A stretch of 64,000 bases of DNA, taken from an uncultured Bacteroidales bacterium (GTDB lineage: Bacteria; Bacteroidota; Bacteroidia; Bacteroidales; Paludibacteraceae). The stretch covers positions 32,171 through 96,170 of the forward strand of contig CAMHKW010000004.1 in the NCBI GenBank assembly GCA_946185835.1, in the 5' to 3' direction. The position numbers were made by a program, and so were the translations under genes. Positions 9,401 to 19,900 of this stretch are shown here, one piece after another. Under the pieces are notes generated by a model. That model saw nothing but the letters and a program-made list of their open reading frames with translations. It was not told the origin of the DNA and ran no database searches. How positions within the stretch are numbered: position 1 is the first letter of the stretch; each line of letters opens with the position of its first letter.

Positions 9401-10189
9401 TTAGTTGTTTTGAATGTCGAGTGTTCGTAGTTCGATGTTGCCGTTGTCGTCCATGGCGGCGTAGGAGTATAGCTTGAACAGGTCTCCTAAGATGATGACT
9501 CTTGCCGAGGTGGCGAGTTGGAGGTCGAGTTCGATATGTCGGTGTCCGAAGATATAGTAGTCGAAGTGTGTGGTTGTCTCTTTCTCTTTGGCAAACAGCA
9601 CTAACTCTTCTTTGTCTTCTCCCTTATAAGGCCAAGGTCTTGCGAGCTCTTTGAGGCGGCTTTTTCTTGACCACTCGTATCCGAAGCGGTTGCCCCACGC
9701 TGGTGGTAGCAGTCGGAAGAGCATTTGCAGCGGGCGGCAGTGGAAGATACGTCGGATGAACATAAACTGTCGGATGCGTCGTCTGACGTGTTTGGGGTAT
9801 TTGCGTAGTGCGTCGGTTGACATAAGTCCGTCGCCATGAGCGAGGAAGCATCGCCGGTTGTTGATGACGAGTTCTTCGTGTTGCCGGTGTATCGTCATGC
9901 CTGTCTGTCGTGCCAGTTCGCCGAAGGTCCACAGGTCGTGGTTACCGGTGAAGAAATGCACGTCAACACCTTTGTCTGTGAGTTGCCGCAGCGTGCTGAG
10001 GGTAAGAGTATACTCTTGCGGCTGTTGCCACAGATACTCGAACCAGAAGTCGAAGATGTCGCCCAGCAGGTAAATGGCGGTGGCATCTCGTCCGAGGTCG
10101 CTGAGCAGGGAGCAGATGAGCTGCTCGTGAGCATGTCGGTCGGTCAGGGCGCGTGAGCCTATATGTGAGTCGGAGAGGAAGTAGACCAT
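9401..10189 (-). CDS. lpxH: UDP-2,3-diacylglucosamine diphosphatase (LpxH-type metallophosphoesterase)
   Basis: FLSDSHIGS, LLGDIFDFWFEY, FFTGNHD, FLAHGDG, IFGHRH metallophosphoesterase motifs. Confidence 0.88.
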   Translation of the reverse strand: MVYFLSDSHIGSRALTDRHAHEQLICSLLSDLGRDATAIYLLGDIFDFWFEYLWQQPQEYTLTLSTLRQLTDKGVDVHFFTGNHDLWTFGELARQTGMTIHRQHEELVINNRRCFLAHGDGLMSTDALRKYPKHVRRRIRQFMFIRRIFHCRPLQMLFRLLPPAWGNRFGYEWSRKSRLKELARPWPYKGEDKEELVLFAKEKETTTHFDYYIFGHRHIELDLQLATSARVIILGDLFKLYSYAAMDDNGNIELRTLDIQNN

Positions 10190-10201
10190 AGAGGCGGGGT
10201 G

Positions 10202-10516
10202 TTACAAGAATCCGAGTTGCAGTTTGGCTTCTTCTGACATACGGTCTTTGTCCCATTCGGGTTCGAAGACCAGTCGGACGTCGACGTCGCTGACGCCCTC
10301 GACGGATGCCACTTTCTGGCGAACATCTTCCACGAGGAAGTCGGCAGCGGGGCACGAGGGTGCGGTGAGTGTCATCTCGATGACGGCGGTGTTGTCGTCG
10401 GTCAGCTCGATGCTATAGATAAGTCCCAAGTCGTAGATGTTGACCGGTATCTCGGGGTCGTAGACGGTGCGGAGCATCTCTACTATCTTCTCTTCTCGTT
10501 CTAAAAATTCGTTCAT
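10202..10516 (-). CDS. MIP18/DUF59 family protein (SufT-like iron-sulfur assembly factor)
   Basis: VYDPEIPVNIYDLGLIYSIEL and MTLTAPSCPAADFLVEDVRQKV motifs. Confidence 0.9.
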   Translation of the reverse strand: MNEFLEREEKIVEMLRTVYDPEIPVNIYDLGLIYSIELTDDNTAVIEMTLTAPSCPAADFLVEDVRQKVASVEGVSDVDVRLVFEPEWDKDRMSEEAKLQLGFL

Positions 10517-10522
10517 AATAAG

Positions 10523-10612
10523 CTAACTAAAGTTTCCGCATCTAATACGGATGTTACTTAACTAAAAGTTTCCACATTGAATGCGGATGTTACTTAACTA
10601 AAGTTTCCCACT
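10523..10612. repeat. ~35-bp tandem repeat, about 2.5 copies, upstream of the SufT-like gene
   Basis: aactaaagtttccgcatctaatacggatgttactt / aactaaaagtttccacattgaatgcggatgttactt / aactaaagtttccca. Confidence 0.8.
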
Positions 10613-11010
10613 TCGGTTGATCCCTTGTCGAAAAGTATCATTACTCGTTCTTGACAGGAAGATGACAGGAAGATGACAGGAGCGAGTCCTTATTAACTCG
10701 TTGTGATATAATCAATTATATTGAATTTTAAAAACATGAAAACAGGCTAAAGAATATTTCTTCTTTTTTCAGATAATCAATCAGTTATCAGGCGGAGCGG
10801 AATAATTTGGCAATAAAATTGTTATATAAGGGCATTATGAAACGAGCGGGGAACTTCAGCAGGTTAATCTGAAAAAAGCGTGCAAAGGTAGTAAAATTAT
10901 TGGGAATATGAAAATGTGCGGTTATATTCGGCTGTGGCATGAGGCTGACATTTTGGCAGTATTGCTGCTTTTGGCACAAGAGTTGAATATGAGTTGTTGC
11001 GCTGATTACA

Positions 11011-11054
11011 GAATCTGTCTCGGGTAGGTGTATTAAGCCCGAGCCAACAGATTC
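11011..11054 (+). promoter_or_regulatory. Long hairpin in the htpG 5' region
   Basis: GAATCTGT-CTCGGG (11011-11024) pairs with CCCGAG-cca-ACAGATTC (11038-11054); 14 bp with a 3-nt bulge, 63 nt before the htpG ATG. Confidence 0.55.
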
Positions 11055-11116
11055 CCGGCTTGTAGGTCGGCGCGGAAATAATTATTAACCGAGTAAAAAT
11101 CAATACAAATACAACT

Positions 11117-13171
11117 ATGGCAAAAGGAAACATCGGGGTAACATCAGACAATATCTTCCCCGTGATAAAGAAATTCTTATATTCAGACCACGAGATATTT
11201 CTTCGTGAGTTAGTATCTAACGCTGTTGATGCGACACAGAAACTGAAAACCTTGTCTTCGGTAGGCGAGGTGAAAGGCGATCTTGGTGACCTGAAGGTGC
11301 GTGTGAGCATCGACAAGAGCAAGAAGACACTGACCATCAGCGACCACGGTGTAGGCATGACAGCCGACGAGGTTGACCGCTATATCAACCAGATAGCTTT
11401 CTCGGGTGCGGAGGAGTTTTTGGAGAAATACAAAGACAAGACAGAAGCCATCATCGGTCATTTCGGTTTGGGTTTCTACTCCGCTTTTATGGTAAGCGAC
11501 AAAGTGGAAATCTTCTCGCTCAGCTATCGCGATGATGCTCGTGCCGTGCATTGGACGTGTAAGGGAGACCCTGAGTATGAAATGGAAGAGACCATCCGTT
11601 CAGAGCGCGGCACCGACATCGTATTGCACATAAGCGACGAGTTCAGCAATTATCTGGAAGACTCCACTATCCGCGGACTGCTCAACAAGTACTGCAAGTT
11701 CCTGCCTGTAGAGATAGTGTTTGGCAAGAAGAAAGAGTGGAAAGACGGCAAGCAGGTTGAGACCGACGAAGACGACGTGATCAACGACGTGGCTCCGGCA
11801 TGGACGCGCAAGCCTTCGGAGTTGACGGACGAAGACTACTCGAAGTTCTACCACGAGCTCTATCCCGACCAGTATGAGGAGCCGCTGTTCCATATTCACC
11901 TGAACGTCGACTATCCGTTCCACCTTACGGGTATACTCTACTTCCCGAAGATAAAGAACAACATGGACGTCAACCGCAAGAAGATTCAGCTGTATTGCAA
12001 TCAGGTGTTTGTGACCAGCGAGGTGGACAATATAGTGCCGGAGTATCTGACTCTGCTGCATGGCGTTATCGACTCGCCCGACATCCCGCTTAACGTCAGC
12101 CGCAGCTATCTGCAAAGCGACCAGAACGTGAAGAAGATATCGTCGCATATCACCAAGAAGGTAGCCGACAAGCTGGCAGAGATATTCAAGAACGAACGCG
12201 AAGACTTCGAGCACAAGTGGAACGACATCAAGCTCTTCATACAGTTCGGAATGCTGACCGACGAGAAGTTCTACGAGCGTGCCGTGAAGTTTGCACTCTT
12301 CGAGTCGACCGACGGCAAGTTCTCGACATTAGACGAGTACCGCGAGAAGATCAAAGAGCAGCAGACCGACAAGAACGGCGACTTGATAGTGCTGTATACC
12401 AAAGACGTGGACGCCAACTACTCGTATATCGAGCGAGCTAAACAAAAAGGCTACGACGTGCTGTTGATGGACGGCGAGTTGGACGTTCATATCATCGCTC
12501 AGGCAGAGCAGAAGCAAGAGAAGCTACGTTTCGAGCGTGTCGACTCGAACGTGATAGAGAACATCATCAGTAAAGACGACAAGCCGAAGGTAGAACTCAC
12601 TTCGGGCGAGCAGGATGCGCTGCGCTATACTTTCGAGAGCAAAGTGAGCAACGGCGACAAGACACATTTCTATGTAAGCACTGAGGCGGTGTCGGCTGAT
12701 GCGTTGCCCGTCTTCCTGACGCAGAACGAGTACATGCGCCGAATGAAGGAGATGTCGCAACATCAGCAAGGCATGAGTTTCTATACTCAGATGCCTGACC
12801 AGTATACCCTTGTCGTCAACACCGCACATCCGCTTGCAGGCAAGCTTCTTGCTGATATAGAGTCGGCGACAGCCGATGCCGCTAAACCTATCGTCGAGCA
12901 GCTCGAGGCAGCCGAGGCAGAAGAGAACAGACTTCATGACGAGCAGAAAGACAAGAAGCCTGACGAGCTGACCGAGGCAGAGAAGAATGCCGTTGACGAG
13001 GCAACAAAGAAGGTGGCAGCGCTCAAAAACGACCTGAAGAAGGTGTATGCCGACTATGCTAAGACCGACGAACGTGTCGGGCAACTCATCGACGTGGCAT
13101 TGCTTGCAGCCGGCAAACTCACGGGCGAAGCGTTAGCTAACTTCGTCAACCGGACAGTGAAGATGATGTAA
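11117..13171 (+). CDS. htpG: Molecular chaperone HtpG (Hsp90)
   Basis: IFLRELVSNAVDA, ISDHGVGMT, IGHFGLGFYSAFMVS Hsp90 GHKL motifs; full length 684 aa. Confidence 0.98.
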   Translation: MAKGNIGVTSDNIFPVIKKFLYSDHEIFLRELVSNAVDATQKLKTLSSVGEVKGDLGDLKVRVSIDKSKKTLTISDHGVGMTADEVDRYINQIAFSGAEEFLEKYKDKTEAIIGHFGLGFYSAFMVSDKVEIFSLSYRDDARAVHWTCKGDPEYEMEETIRSERGTDIVLHISDEFSNYLEDSTIRGLLNKYCKFLPVEIVFGKKKEWKDGKQVETDEDDVINDVAPAWTRKPSELTDEDYSKFYHELYPDQYEEPLFHIHLNVDYPFHLTGILYFPKIKNNMDVNRKKIQLYCNQVFVTSEVDNIVPEYLTLLHGVIDSPDIPLNVSRSYLQSDQNVKKISSHITKKVADKLAEIFKNEREDFEHKWNDIKLFIQFGMLTDEKFYERAVKFALFESTDGKFSTLDEYREKIKEQQTDKNGDLIVLYTKDVDANYSYIERAKQKGYDVLLMDGELDVHIIAQAEQKQEKLRFERVDSNVIENIISKDDKPKVELTSGEQDALRYTFESKVSNGDKTHFYVSTEAVSADALPVFLTQNEYMRRMKEMSQHQQGMSFYTQMPDQYTLVVNTAHPLAGKLLADIESATADAAKPIVEQLEAAEAEENRLHDEQKDKKPDELTEAEKNAVDEATKKVAALKNDLKKVYADYAKTDERVGQLIDVALLAAGKLTGEALANFVNRTVKMM

Positions 13172-13194
13172 ACCCAACGCCAACAGATAACAGT

Positions 13195-13632
13195 ATGACG
13201 TATTTGCTGAAGATAGAAGGTAACTTCGGGCACGAAGCTGTTGAGCTCAGAGCCGACTCTGAGAGTATGCTTGAGGAGTTGAGTGCCAGGATAAAAACGG
13301 CATTCGAGTTACCATACACCGACCATGGTGACCATGAGTTTAACTTTCGCGCTCACAAGTACGTGCCGAGTGATGAGGTTGAAGCGACGCGCGAGATGAT
13401 GTTCGAGACCTGGGACCCCGACCCCGAGTATAAAGGCGAAGAACCCGACTGGTTTGAAATGTATCAGTCGTCGGACATCCCATTGTCAGAGGCATTTACG
13501 GTGTTAGGGTCGACGATAGTCTATACACAAGGAGGTTTCAAGGCGCGAATAGAACTCGTCGGTCGGGAAGAGACACCTGCCGATGACGACCGTTTCGACA
13601 AGTACGACTACCTGCAAGACCAAATACGCTGA
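13195..13632 (+). CDS. Hypothetical protein, possibly pRiA4b ORF-3-like
   Basis: 145 aa; LEELSARIKTAFELPYTDHGDHEFNF resembles the pRiA4b ORF-3-like pattern (weak). Confidence 0.5.
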   Translation: MTYLLKIEGNFGHEAVELRADSESMLEELSARIKTAFELPYTDHGDHEFNFRAHKYVPSDEVEATREMMFETWDPDPEYKGEEPDWFEMYQSSDIPLSEAFTVLGSTIVYTQGGFKARIELVGREETPADDDRFDKYDYLQDQIR

Positions 13633-13652
13633 TGATGGTCTTGTCGGAAAAG

Positions 13653-13685
13653 AAAAAAGACGCACCACATGGTGCGTCTTTTTTT
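13653..13685 (+). terminator. Rho-independent terminator
   Basis: aaaaaagacgcacc-acat-ggtgcgtcttttttt. Confidence 0.9.
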
Positions 13686-13975
13686 GTGGCAGGCACGGGT
13701 ACCGCTTGGAATTGGCAATAGGATATTTAATAGTATGCGTATTGTGAGTTTGGTGGCTGTTTTGCTTGATTTGTTTTGCAAAATTGCATATTCGTTGTTC
13801 AAAAGGTTACAATAGCCGTTTTTCTTCTTGCCGAAATTTTAAGTTCCTGTTTTTTTTGCGTAACTTTGCCGCCTATATTCGGTTTTTCATATCGACAGAT
13901 GTTGTGACGGATATGTGACTGATTCGAAACTCAGACATTTCAAGTTAATTTAATGTATAATCAAAAACAGTGCTT

Positions 13976-16900
13976 ATGAAGAAGATTTATTTCTTTCTGC
14001 TGGCATCACTTATGTTGTTGCCTGTAAGCCTTAAAGCTCAGAATGAGTTTGTTGTAAAGCTGCAAGAGAGTTTTGAGGCAGGTCAGATACCTTCTACATG
14101 GTCGCAAGAGTATGTGGTAGGTCATCAGGACTGGGCAGTAGAGCAGTTGGCGGATTATAAGTATCCGTCGAACCAGTTGCCTGACTATAAGGCTGACAAG
14201 GGTGGCACGTATCGTGCTTACCTTCGTAACAGCACCGGTCAGACTATCGGTTACAAGACCAAACTCGTCTCTCCTGCAATGGACCTTCAGGGTGTGTATC
14301 GTCCGATTTTGCGTTTCTATCATGCGCAAGACAAATGGACAGCCGACTTCGACACCCTGCGTGTTTACTATCGTACTGCTCCCGACGAAGATTGGGTATT
14401 GCTTCCGGATGCTGAGTATACCACAGCTATCCGTTCGTGGCAGTGGGAGACGATAGAGTTGCCGAGTTATAACACGTCGTCGTATCAGATAGCCTTCGAG
14501 GGTGGCGACAACATGGGTCGCGGTATTGTGCTCGACTCTATCGTGGTGCGTTCGTACCCCGAGTGCACTCAGCCGTACGACATCACGTTGTCGAACGTAG
14601 CCAACGGCGAAGCTACCATCGGCTGGCATGCCAGCTGGGATGCCGACCAGTTCCATGTGGTGCTCACCAACCGCAAAGCCGAGATGGATACTCTCGGACT
14701 TATCGACCCGGCTGTCATCGCTTTCGACACGATAATGGAGTATGACGGACAGTTTACCGTTACGGCTCAGGGTCTTGCTGCCAACACCACATACTACGTC
14801 TATCTGCAATCGATATGTGGCGGGCAGGTGAGCGACTGGAGTGAACCTCAGACGTTTACTATGGCGTTCAAGAAAGAGCTGCCTTATACCGAGACCTTCC
14901 AGATGCCTTATACCACTAATAGCACCGCTGATATGCGTCTTGAGTCGTGGACATGGGGTGGTTCTGTAGCTCCGGTTATCGACTTGTGGATTACGCCGCA
15001 GAACTACTATATCTATTCGCGCATCAACGATCCTGCGGTAGTGTTCAACGGCAACTATAGTCATTCTTCAGGTCGTTTCTCGACACCTCTACCCGCCGAC
15101 GCGTTGGCATATATGGCAACGCCCGAGCTCACCGGTGCCGACCTCAAAGACTGCCAAGTCAGAATGTGGGCTACTATGGCGCAGCGTTTCCTGCGCAAGA
15201 ATGCCAATAGTATCATCGTCGGCATCGCTACCGACCCCACCGATATCACTACCTTCACGCCGGTTGACACTGTCACCATCACTACCAAAGATGTGATAGA
15301 GGAGTTCACCGTGTCGCTGGAGAAGTATACGGGCAACGGTCGTTTTGTAGTGTTCGCAAGCTACTTCGACAAACCCAACCAGTTCTATATCGACGAGGTG
15401 ACTATCGAGCCGCGTCCACAGACGGCAAAGCCCGACTATCAGACCTTCCATATCATACCCGACTCGACAAGTGCCGAGTTGTCGTGGGTAGCACCGCGCG
15501 CCGACGTGCAGTCGTATAACATCTTGGTCGGAACCGACACCTTATATAAGAATGGCGGTTATCAGCTCTCCGACAAGGTGGTAGAACTCAATTCTACTAC
15601 AGCTTCGGCTACTATCACAGGTTTGAGACCTTGGGATGCCAAGGGCTATTTCGTAGCCGTACAGGCAGTGTATGCCGCCGGTGTGTCGGAGTGGTCGGAG
15701 CCTCGCTGGTTCCAGACCTCGGCTGACATGCCGCTGCCGATGCATTTCAGCTTCGAAGACTCAGAGGGCTACTATACTCGTCAGGGTGTGTCGTCGTATT
15801 TCTATCCGAACAACATCATGATGTTCTCGTCGGATGTGGATTGGCCTCGTAACACAGCTAAGACCTCTGCTTTAGCCGGCAAAGACGGCGACAAGTTCTT
15901 GTATCTGAACATGGACGCCGGCAAAGACGCATGGATTGTGTTCCCCGAAGTGGATGATGTGACAAAGGCGCAGATTAACTTCTTCCTCTGCTCGCAGACA
16001 GCAGCCAACAAACCGCGTTGCAACATCGAGCTTGGTGTGATGACGTCGCCGTTTGACCTGAATACCTTTGTTAAGGTCGACGAGTTCAAGGCAGCCGAGA
16101 AATGGCAGCGCTGCTACGGCAACTTCGTAGAGTACACCGGCAAGGGCAAGTATATAGCCCTGCGTTGGATGGAACCCGAAGGTGCAAGCTATTCGACTAA
16201 CTATATCGACGATGTCACAATATCAGAGCTTGTCGACTGCCCGATAGTTACCGGCGTCGACTACACTGCTACCGACACTTCTTTGGTTATCACTTGGAAC
16301 AAAGGACGTGCTACCGCTTGGAACGTAAAGGTAAGCTCTTATATGTTCGACGATGCCGACCTTACCGTCGATACCAAAGTCAAAGGCGACATGTATGATG
16401 GCAGCGTGATAGGTACTCCTACACTTACCGTCACCGGCTTGGATTTTGCTAAGACCTATTACACCTACATTCAAGCCGATTGTGATGGTAATCTTACAGA
16501 ATGGACCTCGGCTTCACCGATGACAACAGATTGCAAGCCTATGTTCACAGTGCCTTATGTTGAGACCTTCAACGGCGACCGAGAAGGTAATTTAGGTTCA
16601 GGATTCCACCCGGTATGCTGGTATTGGGGCGGATGCAACTATCAGTATCTGTATAGCTCGTACGATAGTGATGGTCTTGACCCTGAGCATAAAGGATGCT
16701 TGTACGTGCGTACTAATAGTGCCTCGGAGATAGGTTGGGCGGCTATGCCTGAATTAGATATGCCACTTGAAGATATGATGTTGTTGTTCGACTACTATTC
16801 TGCCGCAACGCTTGCCGCATCATACGTATACGTAGGCGTGATGGACGACCCGAACGACTTCTCTACCTTTGTGGCAGTGGATAGCGTAGCACCTCGCTCA

Positions 16901-19900
16901 ACAAGTACTTGGCATAAGGATATTAAGGTCAACTTCCTTAACTACAAGGGTACAGGCAAGTATATCGCCTTTACATGCGGACCGCTTCGCGGTAGCACCT
17001 ACGTGCTCGCGTATCTCGACTATGTTCGCGTATTGCCTTTCCGTTGCCAGGCTCCGGACCTGAGCTTCTCGGGTATCACTGCTTCGTCGATGGTATGCCA
17101 TTGGCTCGGCAAACTAAGCAACGAGGCTGAGGGTTGGCAGTATATAGTAACCAACGCGCCTCTTACCGACGAAGAGCTTAACGCCGACAACTACACTATC
17201 GACGAGAAGGTGCTTGTAGCTTCAGGTATCACGAAGAACGACTCTGTGGCTCTCGATGAGTTAGAGATGCAGAAAGCTTACTACTTCTATGTTCGCGCTC
17301 TGTGCGGCGACTCCGTTTGGTCGTCGGCATCGGCTATGACACAGTGCAAGAAGATCCCGGGTACCGGACGTTATGTCGAGGACTTCGAGTCGTATGGCAT
17401 GCAGCCTACATCCTCGCTTTCGGGTACAGAGACGTATATCTCGTACTTCAAGAAGGCCATCACTCCTGATTGCTGGACTGTGGGTACTTATTTCAATGCC
17501 AACAATATAGGCTATAGCACTGATCCCTCGGTATCTGCTACATATACACATCGTAACTACTTCCCTTACGTAGCATCTAACGGTACCGGAACAACGACGG
17601 ATGTCAACTACTACGACAAGGGAACGGCGCTGACCACTTACCATTATTCCAATTCGGGAACCAACTATCTGAAGCTGTATGGTACTTACTCGGCTACCGC
17701 TACTTCTAATCACTCGCCGGCATGGGTTGCTATGCCTGAGATAGAAGCTACCGACGAAGAGTTCCGTGCCATTACGGTTAAGGGTTCGTTCCAGATGTCG
17801 ACCACTTCGACATATCGCCTCATCATAGGTGTGATGGACGACCCGACCGACCTGTCGACCTTCACGGTGCTCGACTCTGTAGGTCCGGGCTTGGGAACAG
17901 GCGTGGGCAAGGATGTATATTTCGAGGTGCCTTTGGAGAACTACACCGGCACCGGTCGTTATGTAGCCTTCCGCACTCCGTTCGGCATCACTACCACTGC
18001 TTATCTCGACGATATCGTTATCGATGGTACGGGCTGCTACCAGCCGCAACCGTCGTTGTCGAGACTGACAAGCCAAAGCGTTCGACTGACAGCCGGACTG
18101 CGTGGTCAGACCGATTGGATGTATGTGGTTACCGATGCTGAGGTATCTGACGAACTGTTTACGGCAGGCGTTGATGCCATCAAAGAAGCCGGCATCAACA
18201 TCGTCGATATCGACACGTTGCCTAACTCTTCACGCTTCAAAGTTATCACAGGTCTTGAGGAGGACTCGACCTATCATATCTCAGTGATGGCGATATGCGA
18301 CCCCGCCAGCGGATTGTATTCGCAAGGCGCTCACCTGAGCTTCACTACTCTGTGTGCACCTGTTAAGGAGCTGAACGAAGACTTCGAGGGCTTCGACACG
18401 GGTAGCGGCAAGAAAGTGGGATGCTGGATCTCAGGAAGCTTGACAGAGAGTGCTACTAATTTATATATACCATACGTCAACAATACCGCTTCGTATCGCT
18501 CGTATGGCGACAAGTACCTCTACCTGTATTCCACAACGACCTATAACGGAGCATACGCTATAGCACCTGCTTTCGACTGCGACGACATCACCAAATATCA
18601 GGTAGCGTTCTATGCACGTTCCGCCACATCGTCTGCGTACGCAAAGAAACTGAAGGTAGGTGTGCTTACCGACCCGCTCGACCTTAGTACGATGACTATC
18701 ATCGACACACTCGATATAGCCATTACCCCCGGACGTTATCTCGTTTCGTTCGCCGGATATAAGGGCGACTTGGAAGGCAACATGGGTAAGCACCTCGTAT
18801 TCTTATCCGACTTCAATGCCACCAACCAGATTGGTGTCGGACAAGTAGAGATACAGCCCATACCTGCATGCCAGATACCTTCGAAACTCGAGGTTGAATC
18901 GCTCACCGACGTGGAAGCTGTCATCGGATGGCAAGGCAATGCCGACAAATACGAAGTGTTGCTAACCTCTCAGGCTATAGCCGACACGGTATTGAACAAG
19001 GGTCTCGACCAAGACGAGGTGAAGGCAGTGCTGCTGCGCACCGTAGTGGTCGACACTACCGGTGTTAAGTTCGCCGGACTCATCCCCGCCACCAACTACT
19101 TCGTTCACATTCGTGCTATCTGCGGCACCGACACTACCGACTTCGACTATTCGGGCAAGCAGTTCATGACCGAGTGTGCCGAGCGCATGCCGTTGCCGTA
19201 CTTCACCGACTTCGACGATATGCCCAACGGGACATCGCAACGTCCGACATGCTGGATGGGTAACTATACTCTCGCGTCGAGCAACTCGTACCCGTACGTA
19301 TACAACAACACTTCGTATTCACATAGCGGTGCACAGAGTGTATACCTATATGGTAGCAGCTCGAACCAGACAGTGCTTGTCAGCCCCAAGATTGCTATCG
19401 ACAAACTGTCGAACCTGCAGGTTACCTTATGGGTTCGTGGCTCCTCAGCCAACAAGATACTCAACATCGGCGTAGTGCCTGAAGACTCTGTCGCTCTGGG
19501 CGAGACCGATGCTCTAAACCGCGGTTTCATCAGCCTGATGACCTACACTAACCCTGTGACCACAGGTGAGTATGTGACTATCAACTTCGACGAGATCGTT
19601 CCTGACTCGCTTGCGGGCTATACGCGTTTCGCTATCGCAACCGACCTGTCCAGTGCCGCCGGTACGTTCTATCTCGATGACCTGTCGATACGTAAGATAC
19701 CTTCGTGCTTCGTGCCGACAGCTCTCGAAGCTACCGGAAATACCGCCAACACCATCAGTCTGCACTTCGAGCCGGGTAAACCGACCGACACTAAGTGGGA
19801 GGTGGCTTTGTGGAAGGACGAACTTGGAGCAGACACCACCTACGTGGTAGTCGACACCTTCGACTGCGTGATTAATGGTCTGTCGTCATCGACAATCTAC

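Noticed and set aside
13970-13975. GTG starts for both giant genes (13970 and 25023)
   Set aside because: An ATG two codons later (13976, 25029) directly starts a typical signal peptide; kept as a shared context rather than the start.
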